Shown here: piece after piece, positions 1 to 7,262 of the stretch
Numbering within the stretch: position 1 is the stretch's first letter
Layout: each line of letters opens with the position of its first letter
Assembly: GCA_947466165.1 (NCBI GenBank)
Contig: CANIDW010000079.1
Location: 1 to 7,262, forward strand
DNA length: 7,262 nucleotides
DNA from: Comamonadaceae bacterium
Lineage (GTDB): Bacteria > Pseudomonadota > Gammaproteobacteria > Burkholderiales > Burkholderiaceae_C
Reading direction: 5' to 3'
The notes under the pieces: generated by a model
What the model was told of the DNA's origin: nothing
The model's database searches: none
What the model saw: the letters and a program-made list of their open reading frames with translations, nothing else
Made by a program: the position numbers and the translations under genes

Positions 1-60
1 ATCGGCGATGACGGCAAGCCACGCCCGATTGACAAGCCGGGCAACAAGCCGGCCCAGTGA
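1..60 (+). CDS. C-terminal end of an unidentified protein (partial, 5' end outside window)
   Basis: Frame 1 is open from the window edge to a TGA at 58-60 and gives 19 residues ending in a Lys/Pro/Gly-rich tail (GKPRPIDKPGNKPAQ). Sixteen of the 19 sense codons end in G or C, the bias seen in the confirmed genes nearby, which supports real coding. The tail carries an imperfect repeat (acaagccggg at 32-41, acaagccggc at 44-53) that gives the DKP/NKP spacing. It looks like a flexible, basic C-terminus, and no family can be named from it. The gene runs towards the minus-strand operon, and only 21 bases separate the two stop codons. Confidence 0.5.
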   Translation: MGDDGKPRPIDKPGNKPAQ

Positions 61-61
61 G

Positions 62-74
62 CCCGGCAGCCGGG
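62..74. terminator. Weak hairpin between convergent gene ends
   Basis: In the 21-base gap between the convergent stop codons, cccgg (62-66) and ccggg (70-74) form a perfect 5-bp GC stem around a 3-base loop. It could help stop transcription from either side. No T-run follows it in either direction, so it is not a canonical intrinsic terminator. Short GC palindromes are common by chance in DNA this GC-rich. Confidence 0.2.
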
Positions 75-81
75 GCCAGCA

Positions 82-576
82 TCAGGAGACGATGTAAACC
101 CCTGAGCCCACTGCCAGCAGTTGGCCGTCGGCACCATGAAAGGCCATGCGCGTGTTGGCCACCCGCGAGCCCACGCGCAAGACCTCGGCATGCATTTCAA
201 AATGCTCACTGATACCGGGGCGCAGGTAGTCGATGCGCAAGTCGATGGTGCCCAGTTTGGCAAAACGCTGCAAGCGCAGCGCCGGAGCTTCATCCATGTG
301 GCGCGCGCCCTGGGCAGCCAGCACGGCCAGTCCGCCCAGCGTGTCCAGCGCGGCGCTGATCACGCCGCCATGCACCCGGTTGTAAGCCGCATGACCGATC
401 AGATCATCCCGCATGGCCAGGCTGGCGCTCACGCGTTCAGGCTTGATCGAGACGATCTTCAGACCGAGCAATCGGTTGAAAACAATTTTTTCTTCAAACA
501 GCTCAGTCAGGCCGCGAATGTATTCAGGCTCTAAAACGACAGGGGTGGCCGGCGCGGCCTTTTTCTGGGATGTCAT
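82..576 (-). CDS. PaaI/YigI-like hotdog-fold acyl-CoA thioesterase
   Basis: This 164-residue protein is the length of a single hotdog-domain thioesterase. The family signature is NRVHGG (residues 66-71) followed by the helix VISAALDTLGG, with Asp78 as the likely catalytic acid. The second half carries the usual strand pattern, including DYLRPG (116-121) and RVGSRVANTR (134-143). PaaI/YigI-type enzymes hydrolyse acyl-CoA to free acid and CoA in the cytosol, usually as dimers or tetramers of this fold. The substrate cannot be read from the sequence, but the setting suggests fatty acyl-CoA or a beta-oxidation intermediate. An in-frame TGA lies directly before the ATG, so the start cannot move upstream, and there is no clear Shine-Dalgarno sequence. 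It is the last gene of the operon, 34 bases after the crotonase. Family confidence is high; the YigI-like subgroup and the substrate are inference. Confidence 0.88.
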   Translation of the reverse strand: MTSQKKAAPATPVVLEPEYIRGLTELFEEKIVFNRLLGLKIVSIKPERVSASLAMRDDLIGHAAYNRVHGGVISAALDTLGGLAVLAAQGARHMDEAPALRLQRFAKLGTIDLRIDYLRPGISEHFEMHAEVLRVGSRVANTRMAFHGADGQLLAVGSGVYIVS

Positions 577-610
577 TCACACATTGTGGCTGAGCGCTTG
601 GGGCGCGGTT

Positions 611-1384
611 TCAGAGCTTGGCAAAGTCCGGCCGGCGCTTTTCAACGAAGGCGGTAAAGGCTTCACGCGCCGCCGGTTCGCGCAGCATGCGGCCAAAGCT
701 GCTGATCTCTTCGGCAATGCGCCCGGCAACCACGGGGGCGTTGCTCATTTTCATCAGGCGCTTGGTTTCCAGCAACGAAGACAGCGGCTTGGCCGCCAGT
801 TTTTTAGCCTGCATTTGCGCCAGCGCATTGGCTTCGGCCGGCGGCACGATGCGGTTGATCAAACCCAGCTCCAGCGCCGTTTCAGCTGTGAAGGGCTCGC
901 CCAGCAGCAACGCTTCGGCGGCACGCTGATGGCCCATGAGCTGCGGCAGCAACAGGCTGGAGCCCGCCTCGGGACACAGGCCCAGGTTGACAAAGGGCAG
1001 CGAAAAAGCGGCGTTGTCGCCCGCATAAACCAGGTCGCAATGCAGCAGCATGGTGGTGCCGATGCCAACCGCCGGCCCGCAAACCGCAGCCACCAGCGGT
1101 TTGGCAAAGGTACTGAGCGCACGCAAAAAACGAAACACCGGCGCGTCACTGTCGTTGGGCGGCACACTCAAAAAGTCTTTGATGTCATTGCCGGCTGAAA
1201 AAATCAGCACGTGCCCCTGAAAGACCACCACACGCACTGCCGCATCGCCGGCGGCGCTGTCCAACGCATCGGACAAGTGACCATACATGGCAGCGGTGAG
1301 CGAGTTTTTTTTGTCGACCCGGTTGAAGGTGATGGTCATCACCGAGTCTTCGGTGTGCACGAGGATTTCTGGCGAGGCTGACAT
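611..1384 (-). CDS. Crotonase-family protein, probable delta3-delta2-enoyl-CoA isomerase (hydratase glutamates absent)
   Basis: This is a 257-residue single-domain crotonase, the normal length. The first oxyanion-hole segment is FSAGNDIKDF (62-71) and the second is GPAVGIG (103-109). Aligned by eye to rat mitochondrial enoyl-CoA hydratase, the two catalytic glutamates (E144, E164) are replaced by Thr111 and Phe131. Instead Glu139 sits in LGLCPEAGSS, where the ECI2/PECI group of enoyl-CoA isomerases has its PE(A/G)xSS glutamate. I therefore infer a cytosolic isomerase that shifts a 3-enoyl-CoA double bond to the 2-position, letting unsaturated chains enter beta-oxidation, rather than a hydratase. 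The neighbouring FadN-type protein keeps both hydratase glutamates and can cover hydration. The start is set by AAGGAG five bases upstream, and only 2 bases separate it from the TesB-like gene, so the two are probably translationally coupled. A conserved DKKNS motif creates a run of eight A near residues 25-27. Automatic pipelines would probably call this enoyl-CoA hydratase. Confidence 0.88.
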   Translation of the reverse strand: MSASPEILVHTEDSVMTITFNRVDKKNSLTAAMYGHLSDALDSAAGDAAVRVVVFQGHVLIFSAGNDIKDFLSVPPNDSDAPVFRFLRALSTFAKPLVAAVCGPAVGIGTTMLLHCDLVYAGDNAAFSLPFVNLGLCPEAGSSLLLPQLMGHQRAAEALLLGEPFTAETALELGLINRIVPPAEANALAQMQAKKLAAKPLSSLLETKRLMKMSNAPVVAGRIAEEISSFGRMLREPAAREAFTAFVEKRRPDFAKL

Positions 1385-1386
1385 CT

Positions 1387-2211
1387 CTACTCCTTGAAAT
1401 AAACAATCTGGTGCGAGGTCACCAGCAATTCACCGGCTTCGGACCACAGCTGCACAGCCTGGTCAAAAAAACCTTGCTGAAAGTTTTGCGCCTGCGCTTG
1501 CCCCAGCAAATAACCCTGATCGGTGCGCGCCAGTTCAGCCGCACCCGCATGAAAGTACACCGTCACCGACACCGTACCGGCCGGCACTAATTTAGCGCGG
1601 CGCAACCAGATGCGCGGGTAAAAAGCATCGGCCATGGCCGTCAATGCCAAAAAATCCAGTGGCCGTGGCGGATTGTCGCGCAGCCAGAACTGACTCAGAC
1701 TGTCCTTGCCGCCGCCGTCCAGCAGCCGGGGTAAATCGCCACGCGCCACCCGCATCTCGTAGCGCTGCGTCCAAGCCAGTTTGTCAGGGTAAGCGGCGGG
1801 GCTGCAGTCTTGCGGCAATGGCGCAGCAGGCATCGGGCTGTCGTTTTGGCCCCAGGTCGGGCGCCGCACGGCCGTGACAGCGGTGGCGCTCATGAGCACG
1901 CTCTGCGCGCCTTGCGCGTCTGGCTGCGTCATCTCAATGAACCAGTGCTGGGTAGAACGGTTGGTCCGCAGCGGTCTGGCCGTCAGCTGAAAATCGCCGG
2001 GTGCGACCGCCGCTGCAAAGTTCACCGTGAGGGACAGCGGCTCACCGAGCAGCGCCGGGTGCAGCAAAACCGCTTGCAAGGCGGTGGCCGCGGTGGTGCC
2101 GCCAAACGGCCCCACCATGTTCCAGTAGGCCGGACTGCTGCTGCCCCTGAAAACGCCGGGCCGGGCAGCGTCCAGCGGCTCCAGGCGCAGCGCCTCATCA
2201 AATGCATGCAT
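1387..2211 (-). CDS. TesB-like double-hotdog acyl-CoA thioesterase
   Basis: The 274 residues are close to the roughly 286 of E. coli TesB. The N-terminal hotdog shows AYWNMVGPFGGTTAATALQAVL (about 28-49), with the GPFGG loop typical of TesB-like 4HBT_3 proteins, and SLTVNFAAAVAPGDF (60-74). The C-terminal hotdog shows LDFLALTAMADAF (185-197) and TVSVTVYFHA (213-222). Asp195, Thr217 and Gln268 are plausible counterparts of the TesB Asp/Thr/Gln active site, judged by position only. The family hydrolyses acyl-CoA to free acid and CoA in the cytosol. It starts 5 bases after the thiolase stop codon and ends 2 bases before the crotonase start, so it is embedded in the operon. The ribosome site is weak (GAGCGGG region), which suggests coupling to thiolase translation. 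Substrate range is unknown. TesB-like family membership is well supported; a housekeeping TesB role is not shown. Confidence 0.85.
   Translation of the reverse strand: MHAFDEALRLEPLDAARPGVFRGSSSPAYWNMVGPFGGTTAATALQAVLLHPALLGEPLSLTVNFAAAVAPGDFQLTARPLRTNRSTQHWFIEMTQPDAQGAQSVLMSATAVTAVRRPTWGQNDSPMPAAPLPQDCSPAAYPDKLAWTQRYEMRVARGDLPRLLDGGGKDSLSQFWLRDNPPRPLDFLALTAMADAFYPRIWLRRAKLVPAGTVSVTVYFHAGAAELARTDQGYLLGQAQAQNFQQGFFDQAVQLWSEAGELLVTSHQIVYFKE
1390..1395 (-). promoter_or_regulatory. Strong Shine-Dalgarno for the crotonase gene
   Basis: The coding strand reads AAGGAG, then 5 bases, then ATG. It lies within the last codons of the upstream thioesterase gene, next to that gene's TAG stop. It is one of the two best ribosome sites in the window and fixes the crotonase start at 1384. 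Confidence 0.8.
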
Positions 2212-2216
2212 GCGGC

Positions 2217-3416
<1,200 letters not shown>

Positions 3417-3447
3417 ATTGAATTTCTTTCACTAGGGGCAGGTCACT

Positions 3448-5853
3448 TCAGTTACGCAGCGGTTTGCCCGTGTTCATCATGCCCATGATGCGTTCTTGCG
3501 ACTTGGGATGCTCAATCAAAGCGCAAAAAGCCTTGCGCTCGAGCGTCATGAGGTACTCCTCACTGACCAGCGAGCCGGCATCCACATCGCCGCCGCACAC
3601 CACGCCGGCGATCAGGCTGGCGATGTGAAAGTCATGCGCACTGATGAAGCCGCCGCCCTGCATATTGACCAGCTGGCCGCGGATGGTGGCGATGCCATCG
3701 CGTCCCGCTACAGCAAACAAACGCCGGGCCGGCGCTCGGTAGCCGGCCGTGTACATGGCCTTGGCTTGGCTGATAGCGACAAACAGCAACTCGTCTTTGT
3801 GCGCGACGATGACATCGCCCTCCAGCAGATAACCCAACTTGCGGCTTTCGTGCGCGCTGGTGCCCACCTTGGCCATGGCGGCGGCGGCAAAGCCTTCGCT
3901 GAGAAATGGCATCAGGTCTTTGCCGGTCGAGCTTTGCGCGTTCTCGGCCGCACGGCGGGCAATGTAGGTCAGCCCGCCCGCACCGGGCACCAGGCCCACG
4001 CCCACCTCGACCAGGCCGATATAGCTTTCCACAGTGGCCACGCGCCGGGCCGAATACACAGCCATCTCACAACCGCCACCCAGGGCCAGGCCGCGGATGG
4101 CAGAGACCACCGGCACGCTGGCGTAGCGCATTTTGAGCATGACTTTTTGCAAGTCGGCTTCAGCCTCTTCAACAGCAGCCACGCCCAGCATCATGAAAGC
4201 CGGCAGCATGGCCTGCAGATCGGCACCGGCGGAAAACATCTCGCCCTCCGACCAGATGACCATGCCCTGAAAGCTTTGCTCGGCCAGGTCCACGCCGCGC
4301 GCCAGTCCAGCGGCCACCTCAGGGCTGATGGCGTGCATTTTGGTTTTGATGCTGGCAATCAACACCTCTTCGTCCAGGGTCCACAAACGCATGGCCGCGT
4401 CTTCGTGCAAGGTGCGACCCGCCGTCGCCGGCGAAGCAGCCTGCGCGCCCTGCACGTCTTCCGGGAAATGCTGGCGCGCATACACCGGCAGCTTGCGGCG
4501 CGGTATGAAAGCTTGCGCGGCCGGGCTCCACGAGCCCTGGGGCGTGTGCACGCCACCGGCCTCGGCTACAGGGCCTTTGAACACCCAGGCCGGCAGCGGC
4601 GCGCTGCACAGCGCCTTGCCGGCGTCGATGTCTTCTCGAATCCATTGCGCTACCTGCAGCCAGCCGGCTTCCTGCCAGAGCTCGAACGGGCCCTGCCGGC
4701 TGCCGAAACCCCAGCGCATGGCCAGATCAATGTCGCGCGCCGTCTCCGCAATGCTTTGCAAATGAACCGCCGCATAGTGCAGCTGGTCGCGCAAAATCGC
4801 CCACAAAAAGCGCGGCTCGGCACCTTCGGCTTCACGCAACAATTTCAGCCGCTCGCCGGCCGGTTTTTTAAGCATACGGCCGACCACATCATCGGACTTG
4901 GCGCCACCCGGCACATAGTCCATGGTCTGCGGGTCCAGCCGCAGGATGTCGCGGCCCTGTTTTTTGTAAAAGCCAGCGCCGGTTTTCTGACCCAGGTTTT
5001 TAGCTTCCAGCAGCCTGGCCAGCACTGGCGGCGTGGCATACAGCGCGGCAAACGGGTCCGCGTTCTTGCCGTCGCCGGGATTGTCTTGAAGCGTGCGGAT
5101 CACATGCGCCATGGTGTCCAGCCCCACCACGTCGGCCGTGCGAAAAGTGCCCGAGCTGGCGCGGCCCAGCTTTTTACCGGTCAGGTCGTCAACCACGTCG
5201 TAGCTCAGGCCGAAGTGTTCGGCCTCGTGCATGGTAGCCAGCATGCCGGCCACCCCCACGCGGTTGGCCACAAAGTTCGGCGTGTCGAATGCGCGAATCA
5301 CGCCTTTGCCCAGCGTGCTGGTGACAAAGGCCTCTAAGGTGTCGAGCACGTCGGCGCCGGTGCTGGGGGTGTTGATCAATTCAACCAGCGCCATGTAGCG
5401 CGGTGGGTTGAAAAAATGAATGCCGCAAAAGCGCGGCTTGAGCGCTTCGGGCAGAGCCTGGCTCATCTCGGTGATCGACAGGCCCGAGGTGTTGCTGGCC
5501 ACGATGGCGTGTGGCGCGACAAAGGGCGCGATTTTTTCGTAGAGCGCTGTCTTCCAGTCCATGCGCTCGGCAATCGCCTCGATGACCAGGTCGCAGCCCT
5601 TGAGCAGCGCCAGGTGCTCTTCGTAGTTGGCCGGCTCGATGAGTGCCGCGTCTTCAGGCACGCCCAGCGGTGCGGGCTTGAGTTTTTTCAGGCCTTCAAT
5701 GGCCTTGATGGCGATGCCGCTTTTCGGGCCTTCTGAAGCGGGCAGGTCAAACAACAGCACCGGCACCCGCAGGTTGGCCAGATGGGCGGCGATCTGCGCA
5801 CCCATCACGCCAGCGCCCAGCACGGCGACTTTTTTCACTGAAAAACGTGACAT
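3448..5853 (-). CDS. FadN-type 3-hydroxyacyl-CoA dehydrogenase / enoyl-CoA hydratase fusion
   Basis: The 801 residues have the dehydrogenase first and the crotonase last, the reverse of E. coli FadB/FadJ and the order of Bacillus FadN. The Rossmann domain begins VAVLGAGVMGAQIA (9-22). The dehydrogenase dyad is His146 in HFFNP and Glu158, with the 12-residue spacing seen in human HAD (H158/E170). C-terminal dehydrogenase-type segments follow at about 190-300 and 345-400. After a linker (about 415-490) comes the crotonase, with FSAGADL (540-546) and LGGGCE (591-596). Glu596 and Glu616 are 20 residues apart and match the two hydratase glutamates, so both activities look intact. The enzyme hydrates 2-enoyl-CoA to 3-hydroxyacyl-CoA and oxidises it with NAD+ to 3-ketoacyl-CoA in the cytosol. 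A good ribosome site (AAGGAAA, seven bases before ATG) fixes the start. The thiolase follows directly. No gene symbol is assigned because naming of this family varies in betaproteobacteria. Confidence 0.95.
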   Translation of the reverse strand: MSRFSVKKVAVLGAGVMGAQIAAHLANLRVPVLLFDLPASEGPKSGIAIKAIEGLKKLKPAPLGVPEDAALIEPANYEEHLALLKGCDLVIEAIAERMDWKTALYEKIAPFVAPHAIVASNTSGLSITEMSQALPEALKPRFCGIHFFNPPRYMALVELINTPSTGADVLDTLEAFVTSTLGKGVIRAFDTPNFVANRVGVAGMLATMHEAEHFGLSYDVVDDLTGKKLGRASSGTFRTADVVGLDTMAHVIRTLQDNPGDGKNADPFAALYATPPVLARLLEAKNLGQKTGAGFYKKQGRDILRLDPQTMDYVPGGAKSDDVVGRMLKKPAGERLKLLREAEGAEPRFLWAILRDQLHYAAVHLQSIAETARDIDLAMRWGFGSRQGPFELWQEAGWLQVAQWIREDIDAGKALCSAPLPAWVFKGPVAEAGGVHTPQGSWSPAAQAFIPRRKLPVYARQHFPEDVQGAQAASPATAGRTLHEDAAMRLWTLDEEVLIASIKTKMHAISPEVAAGLARGVDLAEQSFQGMVIWSEGEMFSAGADLQAMLPAFMMLGVAAVEEAEADLQKVMLKMRYASVPVVSAIRGLALGGGCEMAVYSARRVATVESYIGLVEVGVGLVPGAGGLTYIARRAAENAQSSTGKDLMPFLSEGFAAAAMAKVGTSAHESRKLGYLLEGDVIVAHKDELLFVAISQAKAMYTAGYRAPARRLFAVAGRDGIATIRGQLVNMQGGGFISAHDFHIASLIAGVVCGGDVDAGSLVSEEYLMTLERKAFCALIEHPKSQERIMGMMNTGKPLRN

Positions 5854-5860
5854 GAAGAGC

Positions 5861-5867
5861 TTTCCTT
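5861..5867 (-). promoter_or_regulatory. Shine-Dalgarno for the FadN-type gene
   Basis: The coding strand reads AAGGAAA, then 7 bases, then ATG at 5853. It sits in the 14-base gap directly after the DUF2147 stop codon. This supports the start and an efficient, independent initiation for the large enzyme. Confidence 0.7.
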
Positions 5868-6302
5868 TTATTGCACGCGCTGCCAGACCTGGTTGCGGTA
5901 GAAGGGGCCGATGTAACCGCGCACCTGAAGCTTTTTGCCGCCTTCGATCGGGGTCAATCGCAATTTGTAGACCTTGCCGTTTTCCGGGTCAATGATGGTG
6001 CCGCCCTCCCAGATGTCCTCGCTGGCGGCTTTGACCGCGCCACGGATGATCTCCATACCGACCTTGGGCTTGTCCTTGCGGTCGTCTGTGCAAAGCGAGC
6101 AATTGGGCTCGCTGCTGGTCTTGAGCAAACTGCGCTCAACCACGCCATTGAGCCCGCCCTTGCCGTTGTCTTTGATGCTGATCTCGGCCTTGGCTTCGCC
6201 GCTGTTGTCGTCAATGCTGCGCCACAAACCGGCCGGCGTCATCTGGGCCAGGGCCGGCAAGCACAGGGCCGCGAGAAATAAGGATGCAAAGGTTTTATTC
6301 AT
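5868..6302 (-). CDS. DUF2147-family exported protein
   Basis: This 144-residue protein has an N-terminal Sec signal: MNKT, a hydrophobic stretch (about 5-16), then PALAQ with likely signal peptidase I cleavage after Ala19. Cys14 has no lipobox before it, so a lipoprotein is unlikely. The mature part of about 125 residues shows the DUF2147 pattern: GLWRSIDDNSGEAKAEISI near the start, a C-x2-C pair (Cys68, Cys71) followed by DDRKDKPKVGMEIIRG, then DPENGKVYKLRL (105-116) and LQVRGYIGPFYRNQVW (125-140). The family is small, periplasmic or secreted, beta-rich and of unknown biochemical role. The two cysteines could form a disulfide or bind a metal. The gene lies between the acyl-CoA dehydrogenase (23 bases) and the FadN-type gene (14 bases), so it is co-transcribed with beta-oxidation. 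A purine-rich AAAGAAAG stretch seven bases before ATG is a weak ribosome site. Function remains unknown; a link to fatty-acid sensing, uptake or the envelope is only inference. Confidence 0.9.
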   Translation of the reverse strand: MNKTFASLFLAALCLPALAQMTPAGLWRSIDDNSGEAKAEISIKDNGKGGLNGVVERSLLKTSSEPNCSLCTDDRKDKPKVGMEIIRGAVKAASEDIWEGGTIIDPENGKVYKLRLTPIEGGKKLQVRGYIGPFYRNQVWQRVQ

Positions 6303-6325
6303 GATGTCGCTTTCTTTAGATTGAT

Positions 6326-7262
6326 TTAGACCAAAGCCGCATCGGTGTCCATGAGCACGCTGGCGCCATTGCGTGCGGTGCGCATCAAGGTGGCGGTTTC
6401 GGGGAAAAGCTTGGCAAAGTAAAAACGCGCAGTCTGCAACTTGCCCAGGTAAAAGCTGTCGGTGTTACCCGCCGCCATTTCACGCAGCGCCACTTGCGCC
6501 ATGCGGGCCCAGAAATAACCAAACACAAGATGGCCGGCCACGCGCAGGTAGTCCACTGCGGCGGCGCCCACCTCGTCAGGATTTTGAAAGCCCTTGAAGC
6601 CGATCTCGGTGGTGAACTTGGTCATCTGCTCGCCCAGTTGCGCCAGCGGGTTGATGAACTCGGCCATCTTTTCATTGACGCCCTCTTCCGCCACCAGCGC
6701 GGCTATCAGCTTGCCGAACTTGGTCAGCGTGGCGCCGTTGTTGCCCAGCACCTTGCGGCCCAGCAAGTCCAATGACTGGATGGTGTTGGTGCCTTCGTAA
6801 ATCATGTTGATGCGGTTATCGCGCACATGCTGCTCCATGCCCCATTCCTTGATGAAGCCGTGGCCGCCAAAGACCTGCATGCAGGCGTTGGTGGCAATGT
6901 GCCCGTTGTCGGTCAGAAAGGCTTTGACGATGGGCGTGAGCAAGGCCACCATCTCAGCCGAATCCTTGCGCACCTTTTCGTCGGGGTGGTGAAGTTCCTT
7001 GTCGATCAGCACGGTGCAAAAAATCACCAACGCCCGGCCGCCTTCTGCATAGGCCTTGGCAGTCAGCAGCATCTTGCGCACATCGGGGTGCACGATGATC
7101 GGGTCGGCCGGCTTGTCTTTGGCCTTGGTGCCTGAGAGCGAGCGCATCTGCAGCCGGTCTTTGGCGTAGGCCAGCGCGTTCTGGTAAGCCACTTCGGTCA
7201 GGCCCAGGGACTGGTTGCCCACGCCCAGGCGGGCGGCGTTCATCATCACAAACATGGCGGCC
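6326..7262 (-). CDS. Acyl-CoA dehydrogenase, DmdC/FadE-like, C-terminal part (5' end outside window)
   Basis: About 311 C-terminal residues are visible. The frame is open to the right edge, so the internal ATG at 7255 is not the start. Numbering from that Met, NAARLGVGNQSLGLTEVAYQNALAYAKDRLQ (6-36) is the start of the C-terminal helical domain. ACMQVFGGHGFIKEWGMEQHVRDNRINMIYEGTN (124-157) is the FAD/substrate signature, with Glu154 at the position of the catalytic base in the YEGT motif (MCAD-type). A further domain of about 140 residues follows, ending in YFAKLFPETATLMRTARNG. That extension and the insert SGTKAKDKPADPIIVHPDVRK (41-61) resemble the roughly 600-residue group that includes DmdC (3-methylmercaptopropionyl-CoA dehydrogenase). 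The enzyme should oxidise an acyl-CoA to 2-enoyl-CoA, feeding the FadN-type protein. Chain-length preference cannot be told. It is the first visible gene of the operon. Confidence 0.93.
   Translation of the reverse strand, partial: AAMFVMMNAARLGVGNQSLGLTEVAYQNALAYAKDRLQMRSLSGTKAKDKPADPIIVHPDVRKMLLTAKAYAEGGRALVIFCTVLIDKELHHPDEKVRKDSAEMVALLTPIVKAFLTDNGHIATNACMQVFGGHGFIKEWGMEQHVRDNRINMIYEGTNTIQSLDLLGRKVLGNNGATLTKFGKLIAALVAEEGVNEKMAEFINPLAQLGEQMTKFTTEIGFKGFQNPDEVGAAAVDYLRVAGHLVFGYFWARMAQVALREMAAGNTDSFYLGKLQTARFYFAKLFPETATLMRTARNGASVLMDTDAALV

Noticed and set aside
413..1198. 261-codon open frame on the plus strand, antisense to the crotonase and PaaI/YigI-like genes
   Set aside because: It spans two real genes and their gap, has low-complexity Gln/Arg/His-rich translation and shows no domain. 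It is explained by codon bias on the opposite strand.
1305..1312. Run of eight T (eight A on the coding strand) in the crotonase gene, giving an in-frame A AAA AAC slippery-type heptamer
   Set aside because: It arises from the conserved crotonase motif DKKN (AAA AAA AAC) and no clear downstream structure or useful alternative-frame product was seen. It is most likely incidental, although it could be a mutation hotspot.
3417..3447. 31-base gap between the FadN-type gene and the thiolase as a terminator or promoter
   Set aside because: No inverted repeat with a T-run and no promoter elements are visible. It holds only a modest ribosome site for the thiolase.
3496..5337. 613-codon open frame on the plus strand, antisense to the FadN-type gene
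   Set aside because: It lies wholly opposite a gene with clear domains and catalytic residues. Its translation is rich in His, Gln, Arg and Ala with no recognisable domain, which is the usual shadow of a high-GC3 gene.
6303..6325. AT-richer gap between the acyl-CoA dehydrogenase and DUF2147 genes as a possible internal promoter
   Set aside because: At 23 bases it is too short to hold a full promoter with start site, and no -35/-10 pair was recognised.

Overview
The window is a stretch of bacterial chromosome, GC-rich with strong G/C third-position bias. It is occupied almost entirely by one tightly packed gene cluster read on the minus strand. The gene content points to a Burkholderiales betaproteobacterium, probably Comamonadaceae (Polaromonas/Rhodoferax-like): a DmdC/FadE-like acyl-CoA dehydrogenase, a DUF2147 secreted protein, a dehydrogenase-first (FadN-type) multifunctional enzyme, a FadA-type thiolase, a crotonase and thioesterases. 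This taxonomic call is inference from gene order and protein style, not from a marker gene.

Layout in transcription order (right to left): the C-terminal part of an acyl-CoA dehydrogenase (7262-6326, cut by the window edge); a small exported DUF2147 protein (6302-5868); a FadN-type 3-hydroxyacyl-CoA dehydrogenase/enoyl-CoA hydratase (5853-3448); a thiolase (3416-2217); a TesB-like acyl-CoA thioesterase (2211-1387); a crotonase whose active site looks like an enoyl-CoA isomerase (1384-611); and a PaaI/YigI-like hotdog thioesterase (576-82). Gaps between consecutive genes are 2 to 34 bases, with no room for internal promoters or terminators, so the seven genes are most simply one operon. Its promoter and any regulator lie beyond position 7262. 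At the left edge the last 19 codons of a gene on the plus strand end at position 60, convergent with the operon.

Together the enzymes cover fatty-acid beta-oxidation. The dehydrogenase makes 2-enoyl-CoA, the FadN-type protein hydrates it and oxidises the 3-hydroxyacyl-CoA, and the thiolase releases acetyl-CoA. The isomerase-like crotonase would bring unsaturated chains (3-enoyl-CoA) into the main path. The two thioesterases could release CoA from stalled or surplus intermediates. The DUF2147 protein is the outlier, because it carries a signal peptide and should act outside the cytoplasm.

I see no mobile element, CRISPR array, RNA gene, sizeable repeat or exotic system. The points worth a second look are the apparent isomerase identity of the crotonase, the exported DUF2147 protein inside a cytosolic pathway operon, and the two unrelated-looking thioesterase genes built into a degradative operon.
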